The notes: generated from the letters alone by a model not told the origin. A DNA stretch of 58,258 bases from Mucilaginibacter pedocola (GCF_002013915.1 NZ_MBTF01000018.1:1-58258), one strand, 5' to 3'. Counted from the first letter of the stretch, positions 1 through 8,649 are shown. Numbers and translations: made by a program.

Positions 1-4
1 ATTT

Positions 5-1924
5 ATGGCACGATTAAATTTATTGGAAGAGACGAGGTACGAGAAGCTGCCCGTTAGCGTGTATGCCAACCAAAAAGAGGCATCGCTGGCGGTAGCGGCA
101 CGCATAGCAAAGCTGATACGCGGCAAACAGGCAGCAGGGCAGCAAACCGTTCTGGGTTTGGCTACCGGCGTAACGCCCATCGGCGTTTATGCCGAGCTGA
201 TTCGCCTGCACAAAGAAGAAGGCTTATCATTTAAGGATGTAGTAACTTTCAACCTGGATGAGTACTACCCTATGAAGCCTGATGCTGCCCAAAGCTACGT
301 TACTTTCATGAACGAGAATTTATTCGACCATATCGATATCGATAAAGCTTTAGTGCACATCCCCGATGGTACCTTGGCACAGGATGATGTGGCTGCCTTC
401 TGTTTAGATTACGAACGCCAGATAGAAGAGCTTGGCGGTTTGGATTTGCAGCTATTGGGTATAGGGCGTACCGGGCACATTGGCTTCAATGAGCCTGGCT
501 CTGCACCCAACTCGGGTACCCGTTTGGTAACGCTTGACGACCTTACCCGCCGCGATGCTTCGCGCGATTTTGGTGGTAAAGAGAATGTACCTACCAAAGC
601 CATCACCATGGGCGTTGGTACTATCTTTAAAGCCCGCGAAATTATCCTGATGGCATGGAGCGCCAAAAAAGCGCCTATCGTACAAAAAGCTGTAGAAGGC
701 GAAATATCAGGCGAAGTACCTGCTACCTTCCTGCAGCTTTCTGATAGTGTTGAATTCGTATTGGACCAGGGTGCTGCTTCTGACTTAACGCGCTTTAACA
801 CCCCATGGCTGGTTAAGGATTGCGTTTGGGAAAATGCTTTAATTAAAAAAGCCGTTATCTGGCTATCAGGCGCCGTAGGTAAGCCTATCTTAAAACTGAC
901 CGAAGAAGATTACAATGCGCATGGCATGGCGCAGCTTGCCGTGGAGCAAGGGCCGGTATACAATATCAATATCGACATATTTAACCAGGTACAGCATACC
1001 ATTACCGGTTGGCCGGGTGGTAAGCCGGGTGCTGATGACAGCCAGCGCCCCGAACGTGCCGAACCGGCACGCAAGCGCTCTATCGTATTCTCCCCGCACC
1101 CCGACGATGATGTAATATCTATGGGTGGTACATTTATTAGGCTCGTTGACCAGGGGCATGATGTACACGTAGCATACCAAACATCGGGCAATACTGCAGT
1201 ATGGGATGATGATGTATTGCGTTATGTAGAGTTCGCTATCGACTTTAAAGAAAGTGTTGGCGAAGATGCTGCTGAGCTGAAAAAACTTTACGGCGAGATG
1301 CGCCATTTCATCGAGAACAAAGTACCTAACCAGGTAGATACGCAGGAGATACGCAATGTTAAAGGTTTCATCCGTAAAACCGAAGCGATAGCCGGTGCAC
1401 GTTACGCAGGCTTGCCGGATAGCAATATCCATTTCCAGGCTTTGCCTTTTTACGAAACAGGCAAAACCAAGAAGAATGCCGTTGGCGAAGAGGATATCCT
1501 GTTAACTATGGAGCTTCTGCAAAAAATAAAGCCACACCAGGTTTTTGCAGCAGGCGATTTCGCCGACCCTAACGGTACGCACATCGTTTGCTTCAACATT
1601 ATCCTCGCTGCCCTGCAACGCTTAAAAGAAACCGAAGAGTGGGTAAAAGATTGCTGGATGTGGCTGTACCGCGGTGCATGGCACGAGTTTGCTACCCACG
1701 AGATTGAGATGGCTGTACCATTATCGCCTGCCGAAGTATTGCGCAAGCGCGATGCGATCTTCAAGCACCAAAGCCAGAAAGATACCCCGGTATTCCCCGG
1801 CGATGATGCCCGCGAGTTCTGGGTACGCGCCGAGGACCGTAACCGCGAAACTGCCATCTGCTACGATAAGCTGGGTATGGCGGAGTATGCCGCCATGGAG
1901 GCTTTTGTGAGGTACCACTTCTAA
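5..1924 (+). CDS. nagB: Glucosamine-6-phosphate deaminase with C-terminal PIG-L deacetylase domain
   Basis: NagB converts glucosamine-6-phosphate to fructose-6-phosphate and ammonia in the cytosol, feeding amino sugars into glycolysis. Seen: 639 residues. The N-terminal half carries the deaminase motifs FNLDEYY (82-88) and LGIGRTGHIGFNEPGS (151-166). The C-terminal part (about 355-639) begins with the metal-binding motif PHPDDD (364-369) of the PIG-L/LmbE deacetylase family, so the chain could also deacetylate a GlcNAc-type substrate. Known: this long two-domain NagB is common in Bacteroidota, whereas the enterobacterial enzyme is about 266 residues. The ATG at position 5 is the only start visible because the window opens here, so upstream signals are not seen. 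A strong hairpin terminator follows. The deaminase call is firm; the substrate of the second domain is inferred. Confidence 0.95.
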   Translation: MARLNLLEETRYEKLPVSVYANQKEASLAVAARIAKLIRGKQAAGQQTVLGLATGVTPIGVYAELIRLHKEEGLSFKDVVTFNLDEYYPMKPDAAQSYVTFMNENLFDHIDIDKALVHIPDGTLAQDDVAAFCLDYERQIEELGGLDLQLLGIGRTGHIGFNEPGSAPNSGTRLVTLDDLTRRDASRDFGGKENVPTKAITMGVGTIFKAREIILMAWSAKKAPIVQKAVEGEISGEVPATFLQLSDSVEFVLDQGAASDLTRFNTPWLVKDCVWENALIKKAVIWLSGAVGKPILKLTEEDYNAHGMAQLAVEQGPVYNINIDIFNQVQHTITGWPGGKPGADDSQRPERAEPARKRSIVFSPHPDDDVISMGGTFIRLVDQGHDVHVAYQTSGNTAVWDDDVLRYVEFAIDFKESVGEDAAELKKLYGEMRHFIENKVPNQVDTQEIRNVKGFIRKTEAIAGARYAGLPDSNIHFQALPFYETGKTKKNAVGEEDILLTMELLQKIKPHQVFAAGDFADPNGTHIVCFNIILAALQRLKETEEWVKDCWMWLYRGAWHEFATHEIEMAVPLSPAEVLRKRDAIFKHQSQKDTPVFPGDDAREFWVRAEDRNRETAICYDKLGMAEYAAMEAFVRYHF

Positions 1925-1947
1925 AAGCAAAACCCTATAAAAACAAA

Positions 1948-1981
1948 AACGAGGCGCAGAGAAATTTGCGCCTCGTTTTTT
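1948..1981. terminator. Bidirectional intrinsic terminator between nagB and ftcD
   Basis: An 11-bp perfect stem (AACGAGGCGCA pairing with TGCGCCTCGTT, 1948-1958 and 1967-1977) encloses an 8-base loop. It is followed by a T run on the plus strand and preceded by an A-rich stretch, so it can serve both nagB and the convergent ftcD. Confidence 0.85.
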
Positions 1982-1996
1982 GTTTATTCTTTTTTA

Positions 1997-3034
1997 CTAT
2001 CCTTTCAGCACATACTCAATTATCCGTTCCTGCGGGTTAAAAGGTGCCAATTCATCCAAGCCCATCATCCTGATGGCTGCGGCTATCAATTCCGTTTCCT
2101 CCACATCCAAGGAAAGCCCCTGCTTGCTTAAAAAGTATTTGCCGGCATCCAGCATGGCTTTTAGGGGTATCAGGCCTATCAACTCGCTTCCGGTTACGCG
2201 GGTGCCATGCACTTCGGCACGCTTGCAAACCTCATCAAACACAATGTGTATGGGTGTTGCTTCGATATTGGTGAGGTTCATGGATACTTGGGCCGCTCCG
2301 TATTCCTCAATATACCAGCCAATGGCCTTTACATATTTCAGGCTGCCGGGGATGGTTTTGGCTTTACCGTTCGCATCGCGCAGCACCACGCCGTTTTCTT
2401 TCATCACCTTGCCGCTCTCGCGCACGTCGGCGCTTATAGCATTGGCTACCGGTACCGATGTTGTTGCCAGGTTGATGTTATAGGCAATTAAAAAATTGCG
2501 GGCACCTATAACCGTAGCGCCTCGCTTTACATCATTTTCGGCAGGGCCAAAATCGGGTTTCCATTGCGGTAGCTTTATCTTTTCAAAAAAGCCTTCATAT
2601 TCACCGGCGCGAATTATCGAAAGGTTATTGCGGCTTTTGTCGGGCTGTGCATATTCGTATAAATAAACAGGTATCCGCAGCTCCTCTCCTACCCGCTTGG
2701 CCAGTTGGGTAGCGTAGGCGGTCGTTTCTTCCATCGAGATGTTGGCTATCGGTATCAGCGGGCAAACATCCGTAGCGCCCATGCGCGGGTGTTCACCTTT
2801 CTGGGTGCTCATGTCTATTAACTCCCCGGCTTTTTTAATAGCGCGGAAGGCTGCTTCAACGACCGCCGCTGGTTCGCCGGCAAATGTTATCACGGTTCGG
2901 TTGGTGGCTTTACCCGGGTCTACATTCAGCAGTTTCACGCCATCCACTCCTTTAATGTCATCGGCGATTTGCCCGATGATATCCATATCAATGCCCTCGC
3001 TAAAATTGGGCACACACTCTATTACTTTGTTCAT
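1997..3034 (-). CDS. ftcD: Glutamate formimidoyltransferase
   Basis: This enzyme transfers the formimino group between formiminoglutamate and tetrahydrofolate, in histidine breakdown and one-carbon metabolism, in the cytosol. Seen: 345 residues opening with VIECVPNFSEG, the hallmark N-terminus of the family, followed by a DPGKATNRTVITFAG segment and an HPRMGATDVCPL stretch typical of the substrate pocket. Only the transferase part is present. The cyclodeaminase domain of the bifunctional vertebrate enzyme is absent, as in many bacteria. The ATG at 3034 gives the family N-terminus directly. No hut genes are adjacent; the gene stands alone, convergent with nagB. Confidence 0.93.
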   Translation of the reverse strand: MNKVIECVPNFSEGIDMDIIGQIADDIKGVDGVKLLNVDPGKATNRTVITFAGEPAAVVEAAFRAIKKAGELIDMSTQKGEHPRMGATDVCPLIPIANISMEETTAYATQLAKRVGEELRIPVYLYEYAQPDKSRNNLSIIRAGEYEGFFEKIKLPQWKPDFGPAENDVKRGATVIGARNFLIAYNINLATTSVPVANAISADVRESGKVMKENGVVLRDANGKAKTIPGSLKYVKAIGWYIEEYGAAQVSMNLTNIEATPIHIVFDEVCKRAEVHGTRVTGSELIGLIPLKAMLDAGKYFLSKQGLSLDVEETELIAAAIRMMGLDELAPFNPQERIIEYVLKG

Positions 3035-3202
3035 TAATTCAGTTGATTCATTGGTGTGTTAGTCGCAATGCTCCGCTAAGGTAGTTTAATTATCAATTCA
3101 TCCTTACTTATTAAGGCGCATTACTACCTCATCCTGCCGCATTCGCCCCGTATCGCTCAAGCAATTAAGCCGCATATTTGTTATCATAAAAACCAAAACG
3201 CC

Positions 3203-3649
3203 ATGGAAAACCTAACATTCGACATCGAAATTGCGGCCACGCCCGAAAAAATCTGGAACGTATTGTTCACCGACGAGAATTATCCCAAATGGACCTAAGT
3301 GTTCATTGAAGGCTCACAAGCCATTACCGACTGGGCTGAGGGTAGCAAAATACTCTTCGTAGACCAAAAGAAAAGCGGTATGATAGCTTTCATTGAAAAG
3401 AAAGATCCTTATAAAGAAATGCTATTTCGTTGTAAAGGTGAACTAAAAGAGGGCGTAGAAGATTACGATAGCCCGGGTGCCAAAGCGGTAGACGGCGCTG
3501 CCGAGCGTTATGTTTTAGAACCACAGGATAATTCTACCTTGCTGGTGGTATCGCTCAGTGGCGGCGAAATGCCTGCAGATATGTTAGATTATTTCCGCGG
3601 CGTTTGGCCGTCGGCATTAGATAAGGTGAAGGAACTGGCGGAAGCATAG
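3203..3649 (+). pseudogene. SRPBCC/AHSA1-type protein interrupted by an in-frame TAA
   Basis: Proteins of this START-like fold bind small hydrophobic ligands in a helix-grip cavity. Seen: from the ATG at 3203 the frame reads MENLTFDIEIAATPEKIWNV and continues to YPKWT, then hits TAA at 3296-3298. The same frame continues immediately as VFIEGSQAITDW and runs to TAG at 3647. The N-terminal piece is the classic first strand and helix of an AHSA1 domain (ATPEKIW...), so the two halves clearly belong to one gene of 148 codons plus a stop, the family's usual length. AAA, GAA or CAA would restore it by one substitution. Either the gene is freshly inactivated or this base is a sequencing error. Initiation at the GTG just after the stop would lose the first strand and is unlikely. 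Confidence 0.8.
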
Positions 3650-3668
3650 GCCGCTGCGGTTTATAGGC

Positions 3669-3832
3669 GGCACCTACGGAGCCTTGCGTAGGTGCCACTT
3701 TTGAGCTACAAACACGATACTCCTAACGGAGTGCCAACACAGCTTAATAGCAAAGAACACGCAGCTATGGCTACAGCGTAGCCTTGTGTTTGTAGAAGAA
3801 GCCCCCCTCATGTGTTGGGCTCCGTAGGTGCC
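3669..3832. repeat. Inverted-repeat element with perfect 15-bp ends
   Basis: The left end GGCACCTACGGAGCC (3669-3683) is the exact reverse complement of the right end GGCTCCGTAGGTGCC (3818-3832). Internal inverted words include ACAAACAC near 3708 and GTGTTTGT near 3786. No open frame is seen inside. The element begins 19 bases after the stop of the SRPBCC gene and fills most of the space before the next gene. It resembles a small non-coding palindromic repeat rather than an IS element. Confidence 0.7.
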
Positions 3833-3904
3833 CCCTAAAAAGGCATCGCTGTAACATTACTGTTTATTTCGGGCATGCGCTTGTCAAATAACTATTTTAG
3901 CTGC

Positions 3905-4579
3905 ATGAAAAAACTAACACTGCTATTTGTATCGATAGTTGGGCTGTTCGGCGGTATCGCTAAGGCCGGCAACGGCATCGATACCATAACCAAAAATGGG
4001 TATACCCTAATTGTATCGGGCAACGACGCTACATTTGATAATGCCCTGAAAGAAAAACTCATCAGCACCTTCTTCACTGTTTACCCCAAGATTGTAAAGG
4101 AGTACAACAAAAAAAGCCTGAAAACAGTACAGTTCTTTATCGATACAGCTTACCACGGTGTAGCCGCTACTGATAATGGCCGCGTTGTATTTAGTCCGGC
4201 TTATATGATGAAACACCCGAACGATATCGACGTGGTAACGCACGAGGTAATGCACATTGCCCAAGACTATGGCGACACCAACGGTCCCGGCTGGCTTACC
4301 GAAGGCATTGCCGACTATGTACGTAACGAACACGGTGTAGCTAACGAGGCAGCAAAATGGCGCCTACCGGCCTACAAAGCCACCCAAAACTACGACAACG
4401 CCTACCGCACAACTGCTGCGTTTTTGCTATGGGTTGAAACAAAAGTTAAAAAAGGAACTGTTAAAAAGCTGGATGGCATTATGCGCAAGCATGCTTATAC
4501 CGATAATACCTGGAAAGATGTTACCGGGAAAAGCGTAGATGAGTTATGGAAAGAGTATGCGGTGAGCCCCACTACATAA
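3905..4579 (+). CDS. Secreted basic secretory protein (BSP) family metallopeptidase
   Basis: Likely a zinc-dependent peptidase of the plant/bacterial BSP family, exported from the cytoplasm. Seen: 224 residues from the ATG at 3905, with a signal peptide (MKKLTLLFVSIVGLFGG, cleavage near AKA) and the zinc motif HEVMH followed by IAQDY. Further on comes GPGWLTEGIADYVRN, the family's second conserved block, whose Glu/Asp may be the third metal ligand. The reading frame is open upstream to 3875, but the ATG at 3905 begins the signal peptide and is preferred. No type IX C-terminal signal is visible. The function beyond peptidase is not known. Confidence 0.82.
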   Translation: MKKLTLLFVSIVGLFGGIAKAGNGIDTITKNGYTLIVSGNDATFDNALKEKLISTFFTVYPKIVKEYNKKSLKTVQFFIDTAYHGVAATDNGRVVFSPAYMMKHPNDIDVVTHEVMHIAQDYGDTNGPGWLTEGIADYVRNEHGVANEAAKWRLPAYKATQNYDNAYRTTAAFLLWVETKVKKGTVKKLDGIMRKHAYTDNTWKDVTGKSVDELWKEYAVSPTT

Positions 4580-4584
4580 CCACT

Positions 4585-4731
4585 TTTGTCATTGCGAGAA
4601 GCAGCAGGGCGGGGCTTGCGCGGTGGCGCGACGTGGCAATCTCGTCGTTAAGCATTACTGTAATGCTATGCTACGAGATTGCCACGCCGCCCTTTCACTC
4701 ATCCCATCCCACAGCGGCTCGCAATGACAAA
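4585..4731. repeat. Palindromic element, TTTGTCATTGCGAG family, copy 1
   Basis: Ends are TTTGTCATTGCGAG and CTCGCAATGACAAA, perfect inverted repeats of 14 bp. A second inverted pair lies inside (GTGGCAATCTCGT and ACGAGATTGCCAC). It lies between the convergent BSP peptidase and atpG, 5 bases after the peptidase stop. Copy 2 is at 40065-40184. No coding capacity. Confidence 0.85.
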
Positions 4732-4740
4732 TCGAGCTAT

Positions 4741-4778
4741 AACAAAAGAGGCTTTCCATTAGGAAAGCCTCTTTTGTT
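4741..4778. terminator. Terminator at the end of the atp operon
   Basis: A 17-bp perfect stem (4741-4757 with 4762-4778) with a four-base loop ATTA. The outer arm is rich in A on one side and T on the other, so it can act in both directions. It lies about 24 bases beyond the atpG stop on the minus strand. Confidence 0.85.
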
Positions 4779-4802
4779 ATGTTATGGTGAACTTATCATT
4801 TA

Positions 4803-5705
4803 TCAACCACCCAATGCTGCGGCACCACTTACTATCTCGGTAAGCTCGGTGGTGATGGCGGCCTGGCGTGCCTGGTTGTATGATAGTTTCAACGATTTTA
4901 ACAGTTCGCCTGCGTTATCGGTTGCTTTATCCATTGCGGTCATACGTGCGCCATGCTCAGATGCGTTAGAATCTAATACCGCGCGGTATAACTGAATTTT
5001 AATATTTTTAGGTATAAGCTGCTCTACGATCTCCTCTTTCGATGGCTCCAGGATGTAGTCAACCTGCGCTTCAATTTTCGGAGTTTTGGTTTTCAGTTCC
5101 TCTTTCTTAGGCTCAGGTTTCGGCACCGGCAGTAACTGCTCAGTTATCAGGTACTGCACAGCCGCGTTGCGGAAGTGGTTGTACACCAATTCTACACGAT
5201 CGTATTGGCCGTTGATGAAACCTTCCATTATAGCCTCGGTAATTTTCGAAGCGTTAATGAAGTTCAGTTCCTGGTACAGGTCGTTATTGTTGCCAATTAC
5301 GTTGTATTTGCGGCGCTCGTAGTACTCCTGGCTTTTTTTACCAATAGCCACTATAGATACATTGCCTGCTTTAAGCTGCTCGCTGTATTTTTCGGCAATA
5401 AGGTTGTTAGCCGTCTTAATTGCGTTACTATTGAAAGCACCCGCCAAACCACGGTTAGATGATACCACCACTACCAATACACGCACGGGCTCGCGGTCTT
5501 GCAGGTATGGCGATGCACCATCTTCGAGGGTTGCCGAAAGGTTGGCCAACAGGTCGTTCAACTTATTGGCATAAGGGCGTAATTGTACAATAGCGTCGGT
5601 TGCCCTTCTCAGCTTAGCTGCCGAAACCATTTTCATGGCTTTGGTGATCTGCTGGGTAGAGTTTACGGATGCTATCCTGTTTCTTACTTCTTTTAAATTA
5701 GCCAT
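4803..5705 (-). CDS. atpG: ATP synthase F1 gamma subunit
   Basis: The gamma subunit is the central rotating shaft of F1, coupling c-ring rotation to catalysis in alpha/beta. Seen: 300 residues. The N-terminus MANLKEVRNRIASVNSTQQI and the C-terminus with GARMTAMDKATDNA and LTEIVSGAAAL match the two ends of the coiled-coil shaft. A lysine- and glutamate-rich insert (about 200-235) makes it slightly longer than the roughly 287-residue enterobacterial form. It is the last gene of the operon, separated from atpA by 124 bases that contain an inverted-word repeat. atpD and atpC do not follow. Confidence 0.96.
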   Translation of the reverse strand: MANLKEVRNRIASVNSTQQITKAMKMVSAAKLRRATDAIVQLRPYANKLNDLLANLSATLEDGASPYLQDREPVRVLVVVVSSNRGLAGAFNSNAIKTANNLIAEKYSEQLKAGNVSIVAIGKKSQEYYERRKYNVIGNNNDLYQELNFINASKITEAIMEGFINGQYDRVELVYNHFRNAAVQYLITEQLLPVPKPEPKKEELKTKTPKIEAQVDYILEPSKEEIVEQLIPKNIKIQLYRAVLDSNASEHGARMTAMDKATDNAGELLKSLKLSYNQARQAAITTELTEIVSGAAALGG

Positions 5706-5711
5706 TCTTTA

Positions 5712-5829
5712 CGATGTGCAAATTTTAAATGTGCAGATGTGCAAATTGCTACATCACACGGTTATTGTTTATGTTCAAATCCCGAATGTGCAAATCATCT
5801 GCACATCCGGAATCTGCACATTTGCATAT
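5712..5829. repeat. Inverted-word repeat (TGTGCAAAT / ATCTGCACAT) between atpA and atpG
   Basis: Several variants of TGTGCAAAT and TGTGCAGATGTGCAAAT occur near 5714-5750 and 5789-5800. Their complements (ATCTGCACAT, CTGCACATTTGCATATTT) occur at 5799-5830. The block starts directly after the atpA stop (5830-5832, minus strand) and fills the only long gap of the F1 part of the operon. It could fold in the mRNA and lower or uncouple atpG expression; that effect is inferred. Confidence 0.65.
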
Positions 5830-7404
5830 TTAGTAGTTAGCCGACAATTCTTTAGCTACTGTTTCCAGTACGCCGGTAAGCTGATCGTCGAATTTACCTG
5901 CCTTAAGGGCCGAAAGCACTTCAGGGTGGCGCAGTTCTAACTGGCTCAGGTATTCGCTCTCGAACTCTTTAATTTTGTTTACAGGCACATTACGCATCAG
6001 GTTTTTAGTACCCAAGTAAATAATGGCAACCTGTTTTTCAACCGATACAGGCGAGAACTGGCCTTGTTTCAACACTTCCACGTTACGTGCACCTTTGTCG
6101 ATAACGTTTTTGGTAGAAGCATCAAGATCCGAACCGAATTTAGCGAAGGCCTCAAGCTCGCGGTATTGAGCCTGGTCAAGCTTCAAAGTACCGGCAACTT
6201 TCTTCATCGATTTGATCTGAGCGTTACCACCCACACGCGATACCGAGATACCTACGTTGATAGCGGGACGGATACCAGCCAGGAACAAGTTCGACTCCAG
6301 GAAGATCTGGCCATCGGTGATCGAAATTACGTTGGTTGGGATGTATGCAGATACGTCACCAGCCTGTGTTTCGATGATAGGCAATGCAGTTAAAGAACCA
6401 CCACCTTTAACGATACCTTTGATAGACTCAGGAAGGTCGTTCATTTGCTGAGCGATCTCGTCGTTCTTATTGATCTTAGCGGCACGCTCTAATAAACGGC
6501 TGTGCAGGTAAAATACGTCACCAGGGTAAGCCTCGCGGCCCGGTGGGCGACGCAATAACAACGATACCTCGCGGTAAGCAACAGCCTGTTTCGACAAGTC
6601 ATCATAGATGATCAAAGCAGGGCGTCCAGTATCGCGGAAGTATTCGCCAATAGCAGCACCGGCAAACGGAGAGAAGAACTGCATGGTTGCAGAATCCGAA
6701 GCGTTAGCGGCTACTACTATAGAGTATGGCATAGCACCGTTCTCTTCCAGTGTGCGCACAATGTTTGCAACAGTAGAAGCTTTTTGGCCGCAAGCCACAT
6801 ATATACAAGTTACCGGTTGGCCGGCATCGTAAAATTCTTTTTGGTTGATGATGGTATCGATACAAACCGCAGTTTTACCTGTTTGGCGGTCACCGATAAC
6901 CAACTCACGCTGGCCACGGCCGATAGGGATCATCGCATCGATAGCTTTGATACCTGTTTGCAACGGCTCGGTTACCGGCTGGCGGTAGATAACGCCCGGT
7001 GCTTTACGCTCCAAAGGCATTTCGTAAGTTTCGCCAACAATTGGGCCTTTACCATCAATTGGGTTACCCAAAGTATCAACAACACGGCCAAGCATACCTT
7101 CACCTACTTTTATAGATGCGATACGGTTTGTACGTTTTACGTTGTCGCCTTCTTTGATATCGTCAGACCTACCCAGCAATACCACACCCACGTTATCTTC
7201 TTCAAGGTTAAGTACGATACCTTGTAAACCGTTATCAAATTCAACCAGCTCACCTGATTGTACTTTAGTTAAACCGAAAACACGCGCAATACCGTCGCCT
7301 ACCTGCAATACAGTACCCACTTCTTCCAGTTCAGTTTCTGACTTGAAGCCGGCTAATTGCTGACGCAAAATTGCTGATACTTCATCTGGCCTTACTTCTA
7401 CCAT
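5830..7404 (-). CDS. atpA: ATP synthase F1 alpha subunit
   Basis: The alpha subunit forms the F1 hexamer with beta and holds the non-catalytic nucleotide sites. Seen: 524 residues with P-loop GDRQTGKT (171-178) and the alpha/beta signature PAINVGISVS. The N-terminal beta-barrel (about 25-95) and C-terminal helical domain are complete, and the length matches the family (about 510-525). It follows atpH by 34 bases on the minus strand. Confidence 0.97.
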   Translation of the reverse strand: MVEVRPDEVSAILRQQLAGFKSETELEEVGTVLQVGDGIARVFGLTKVQSGELVEFDNGLQGIVLNLEEDNVGVVLLGRSDDIKEGDNVKRTNRIASIKVGEGMLGRVVDTLGNPIDGKGPIVGETYEMPLERKAPGVIYRQPVTEPLQTGIKAIDAMIPIGRGQRELVIGDRQTGKTAVCIDTIINQKEFYDAGQPVTCIYVACGQKASTVANIVRTLEENGAMPYSIVVAANASDSATMQFFSPFAGAAIGEYFRDTGRPALIIYDDLSKQAVAYREVSLLLRRPPGREAYPGDVFYLHSRLLERAAKINKNDEIAQQMNDLPESIKGIVKGGGSLTALPIIETQAGDVSAYIPTNVISITDGQIFLESNLFLAGIRPAINVGISVSRVGGNAQIKSMKKVAGTLKLDQAQYRELEAFAKFGSDLDASTKNVIDKGARNVEVLKQGQFSPVSVEKQVAIIYLGTKNLMRNVPVNKIKEFESEYLSQLELRHPEVLSALKAGKFDDQLTGVLETVAKELSANY

Positions 7405-7438
7405 TTTTTGAATTTATTTTAGCGTATTTAAATTAATG

Positions 7439-7987
7439 TTATATGGTTGCAGCAGCTGCAAACTCTTTTTTTATTTTACGTAAAGTGCTGGCTACACTGG
7501 TATCAATTTGCCTGTCGCCAACCTTTAATACAAACCCACCAATCAGGCTTGGGTCAACTTCTGTGTGAAGTTTTACCGTACCACCTGTAGCGGCCTGTAT
7601 TTGCTTCAGCATTTCGGCCTCGTTGGCTTTTGATAATGCTGTTGCCGATGTTACAGTAGCGTAAGTGATGTTGTGTTTAACATCGTACTGGGCAATAAAC
7701 TCGTGCGATGTTTCAAACAATACTTCGCCACGGCCTTTGTTCACCATCAAGTGGAACATTTTAAGCGTAACCTCGCTTACACGGCTGCCAAAAACTTCAG
7801 TTAATATCTTAGTTTTTTTGCTGTGCGAAATAATTGGGTTAGCCAATACCGCGCTCAACTGCGGGTTTGCCTTTACAGTTTTATAAAAAAGCACCATATC
7901 GTCCTTCACCTTGTCAAGCGCTTTCTGCTCAACGGCCAGGTCGATCAATGCCTTTGCGTACCTTATTGCTACTGTTATTTCTGACAT
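7439..7987 (-). CDS. atpH: ATP synthase F1 delta subunit
   Basis: Delta joins the top of F1 to the peripheral stalk b subunits. Seen: 182 residues beginning MSEITVAIRYAKALIDLA, the standard first helix. The C-terminal section holds the conserved block DPSLIGGFVLKVGDRQIDTS, normal for the family. The position between atpF and atpA is canonical. Confidence 0.94.
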   Translation of the reverse strand: MSEITVAIRYAKALIDLAVEQKALDKVKDDMVLFYKTVKANPQLSAVLANPIISHSKKTKILTEVFGSRVSEVTLKMFHLMVNKGRGEVLFETSHEFIAQYDVKHNITYATVTSATALSKANEAEMLKQIQAATGGTVKLHTEVDPSLIGGFVLKVGDRQIDTSVASTLRKIKKEFAAAATI

Positions 7988-8007
7988 ATCTTTTTTGGAG
8001 ATGTGAT

Positions 8008-8070
8008 TGGTGATTGAAGAGTGGCGAGTGGTTTTGAACTATTCACTACTCTCTGTTCACTATTCTCTAA
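8008..8070. repeat. Inverted-word repeat (GAATAGTGAA / CCACTC) between atpF and atpH
   Basis: Read on the minus strand, the atpF stop TAG is followed at once by variants of AGAGAATAGTGAA and GAGTAGTGAATAG, then a short loop. After the loop come the partly complementary words CCACTCGCCACTCTTC and AATCACCAATCAC. Pairing is imperfect and includes G/T-type substitutions. The same vocabulary recurs after the fasciclin gene (28303-28335) and in the 5S-23S spacer (54955-55035). Confidence 0.55.
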
Positions 8071-8562
8071 CTACAATTTCACTTCTTTCAACAATTCCGC
8101 AACCAATGCATCTTGTTTGCTTTGGTCTTCAAACTGTTTGTGCAACACTTTCTCGGCAATTTCTAATGATAAGGTAGCCACCTGGTTCCTTACATCGGCC
8201 ATTGCAATAGTTTTTTGGTTGTTTATTTCTATACGGGCAAGCTCTATCTGGCGTGCACCTTCTTTTTGTGCAGTTTCTTTAGCTTCGGCAATGATCTGGT
8301 CTTTCAGCGTTTTAGCTTCTTTCAGTATCAAATCGCGCTCGGCACGTGCTTGTTTCAACAAGGTATCGTTCTCGTTAGTTAAGCGGGCCATTTCGTCTTT
8401 AGCGGCTTCGGCTTTCAACAAAGCATCTTCAATTGAACGCTCGCGCTCGCTGATGGCACCCATAATAGGTTTCCATGCAAATTTGGCAAGAATGATGAAC
8501 AGGATAAAAAACGATACCGAGGTCCAAAATACTAAGCCAATTTCCGGGGTAACTAATTCCAT
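8071..8562 (-). CDS. atpF: ATP synthase Fo b subunit
   Basis: The b subunit is the peripheral stalk anchoring F1 to the membrane. Seen: 163 residues with one N-terminal membrane helix (about 6-27, VFWTSVSFFILFIILAKFAW), then a long charged amphipathic helix rich in Ala, Glu and Lys that forms the dimeric coiled coil. Length and order fit the family. Only a single b gene is present. Confidence 0.95.
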   Translation of the reverse strand: MELVTPEIGLVFWTSVSFFILFIILAKFAWKPIMGAISERERSIEDALLKAEAAKDEMARLTNENDTLLKQARAERDLILKEAKTLKDQIIAEAKETAQKEGARQIELARIEINNQKTIAMADVRNQVATLSLEIAEKVLHKQFEDQSKQDALVAELLKEVKL

Positions 8563-8649
8563 TTCTATATATAAGTTAAAGTCAGTTTCTGTTAAATAAC
8601 CGTAGCTGCGGCCAATCGCAACAGCCTACGGTTAAATGTTTGGGCTGGA

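Noticed and set aside
890..1857. Long minus-strand open frames opposite nagB
   Set aside because: Antisense shadows of a well-conserved coding gene with G+C-biased third positions; no signals or recognisable domains.
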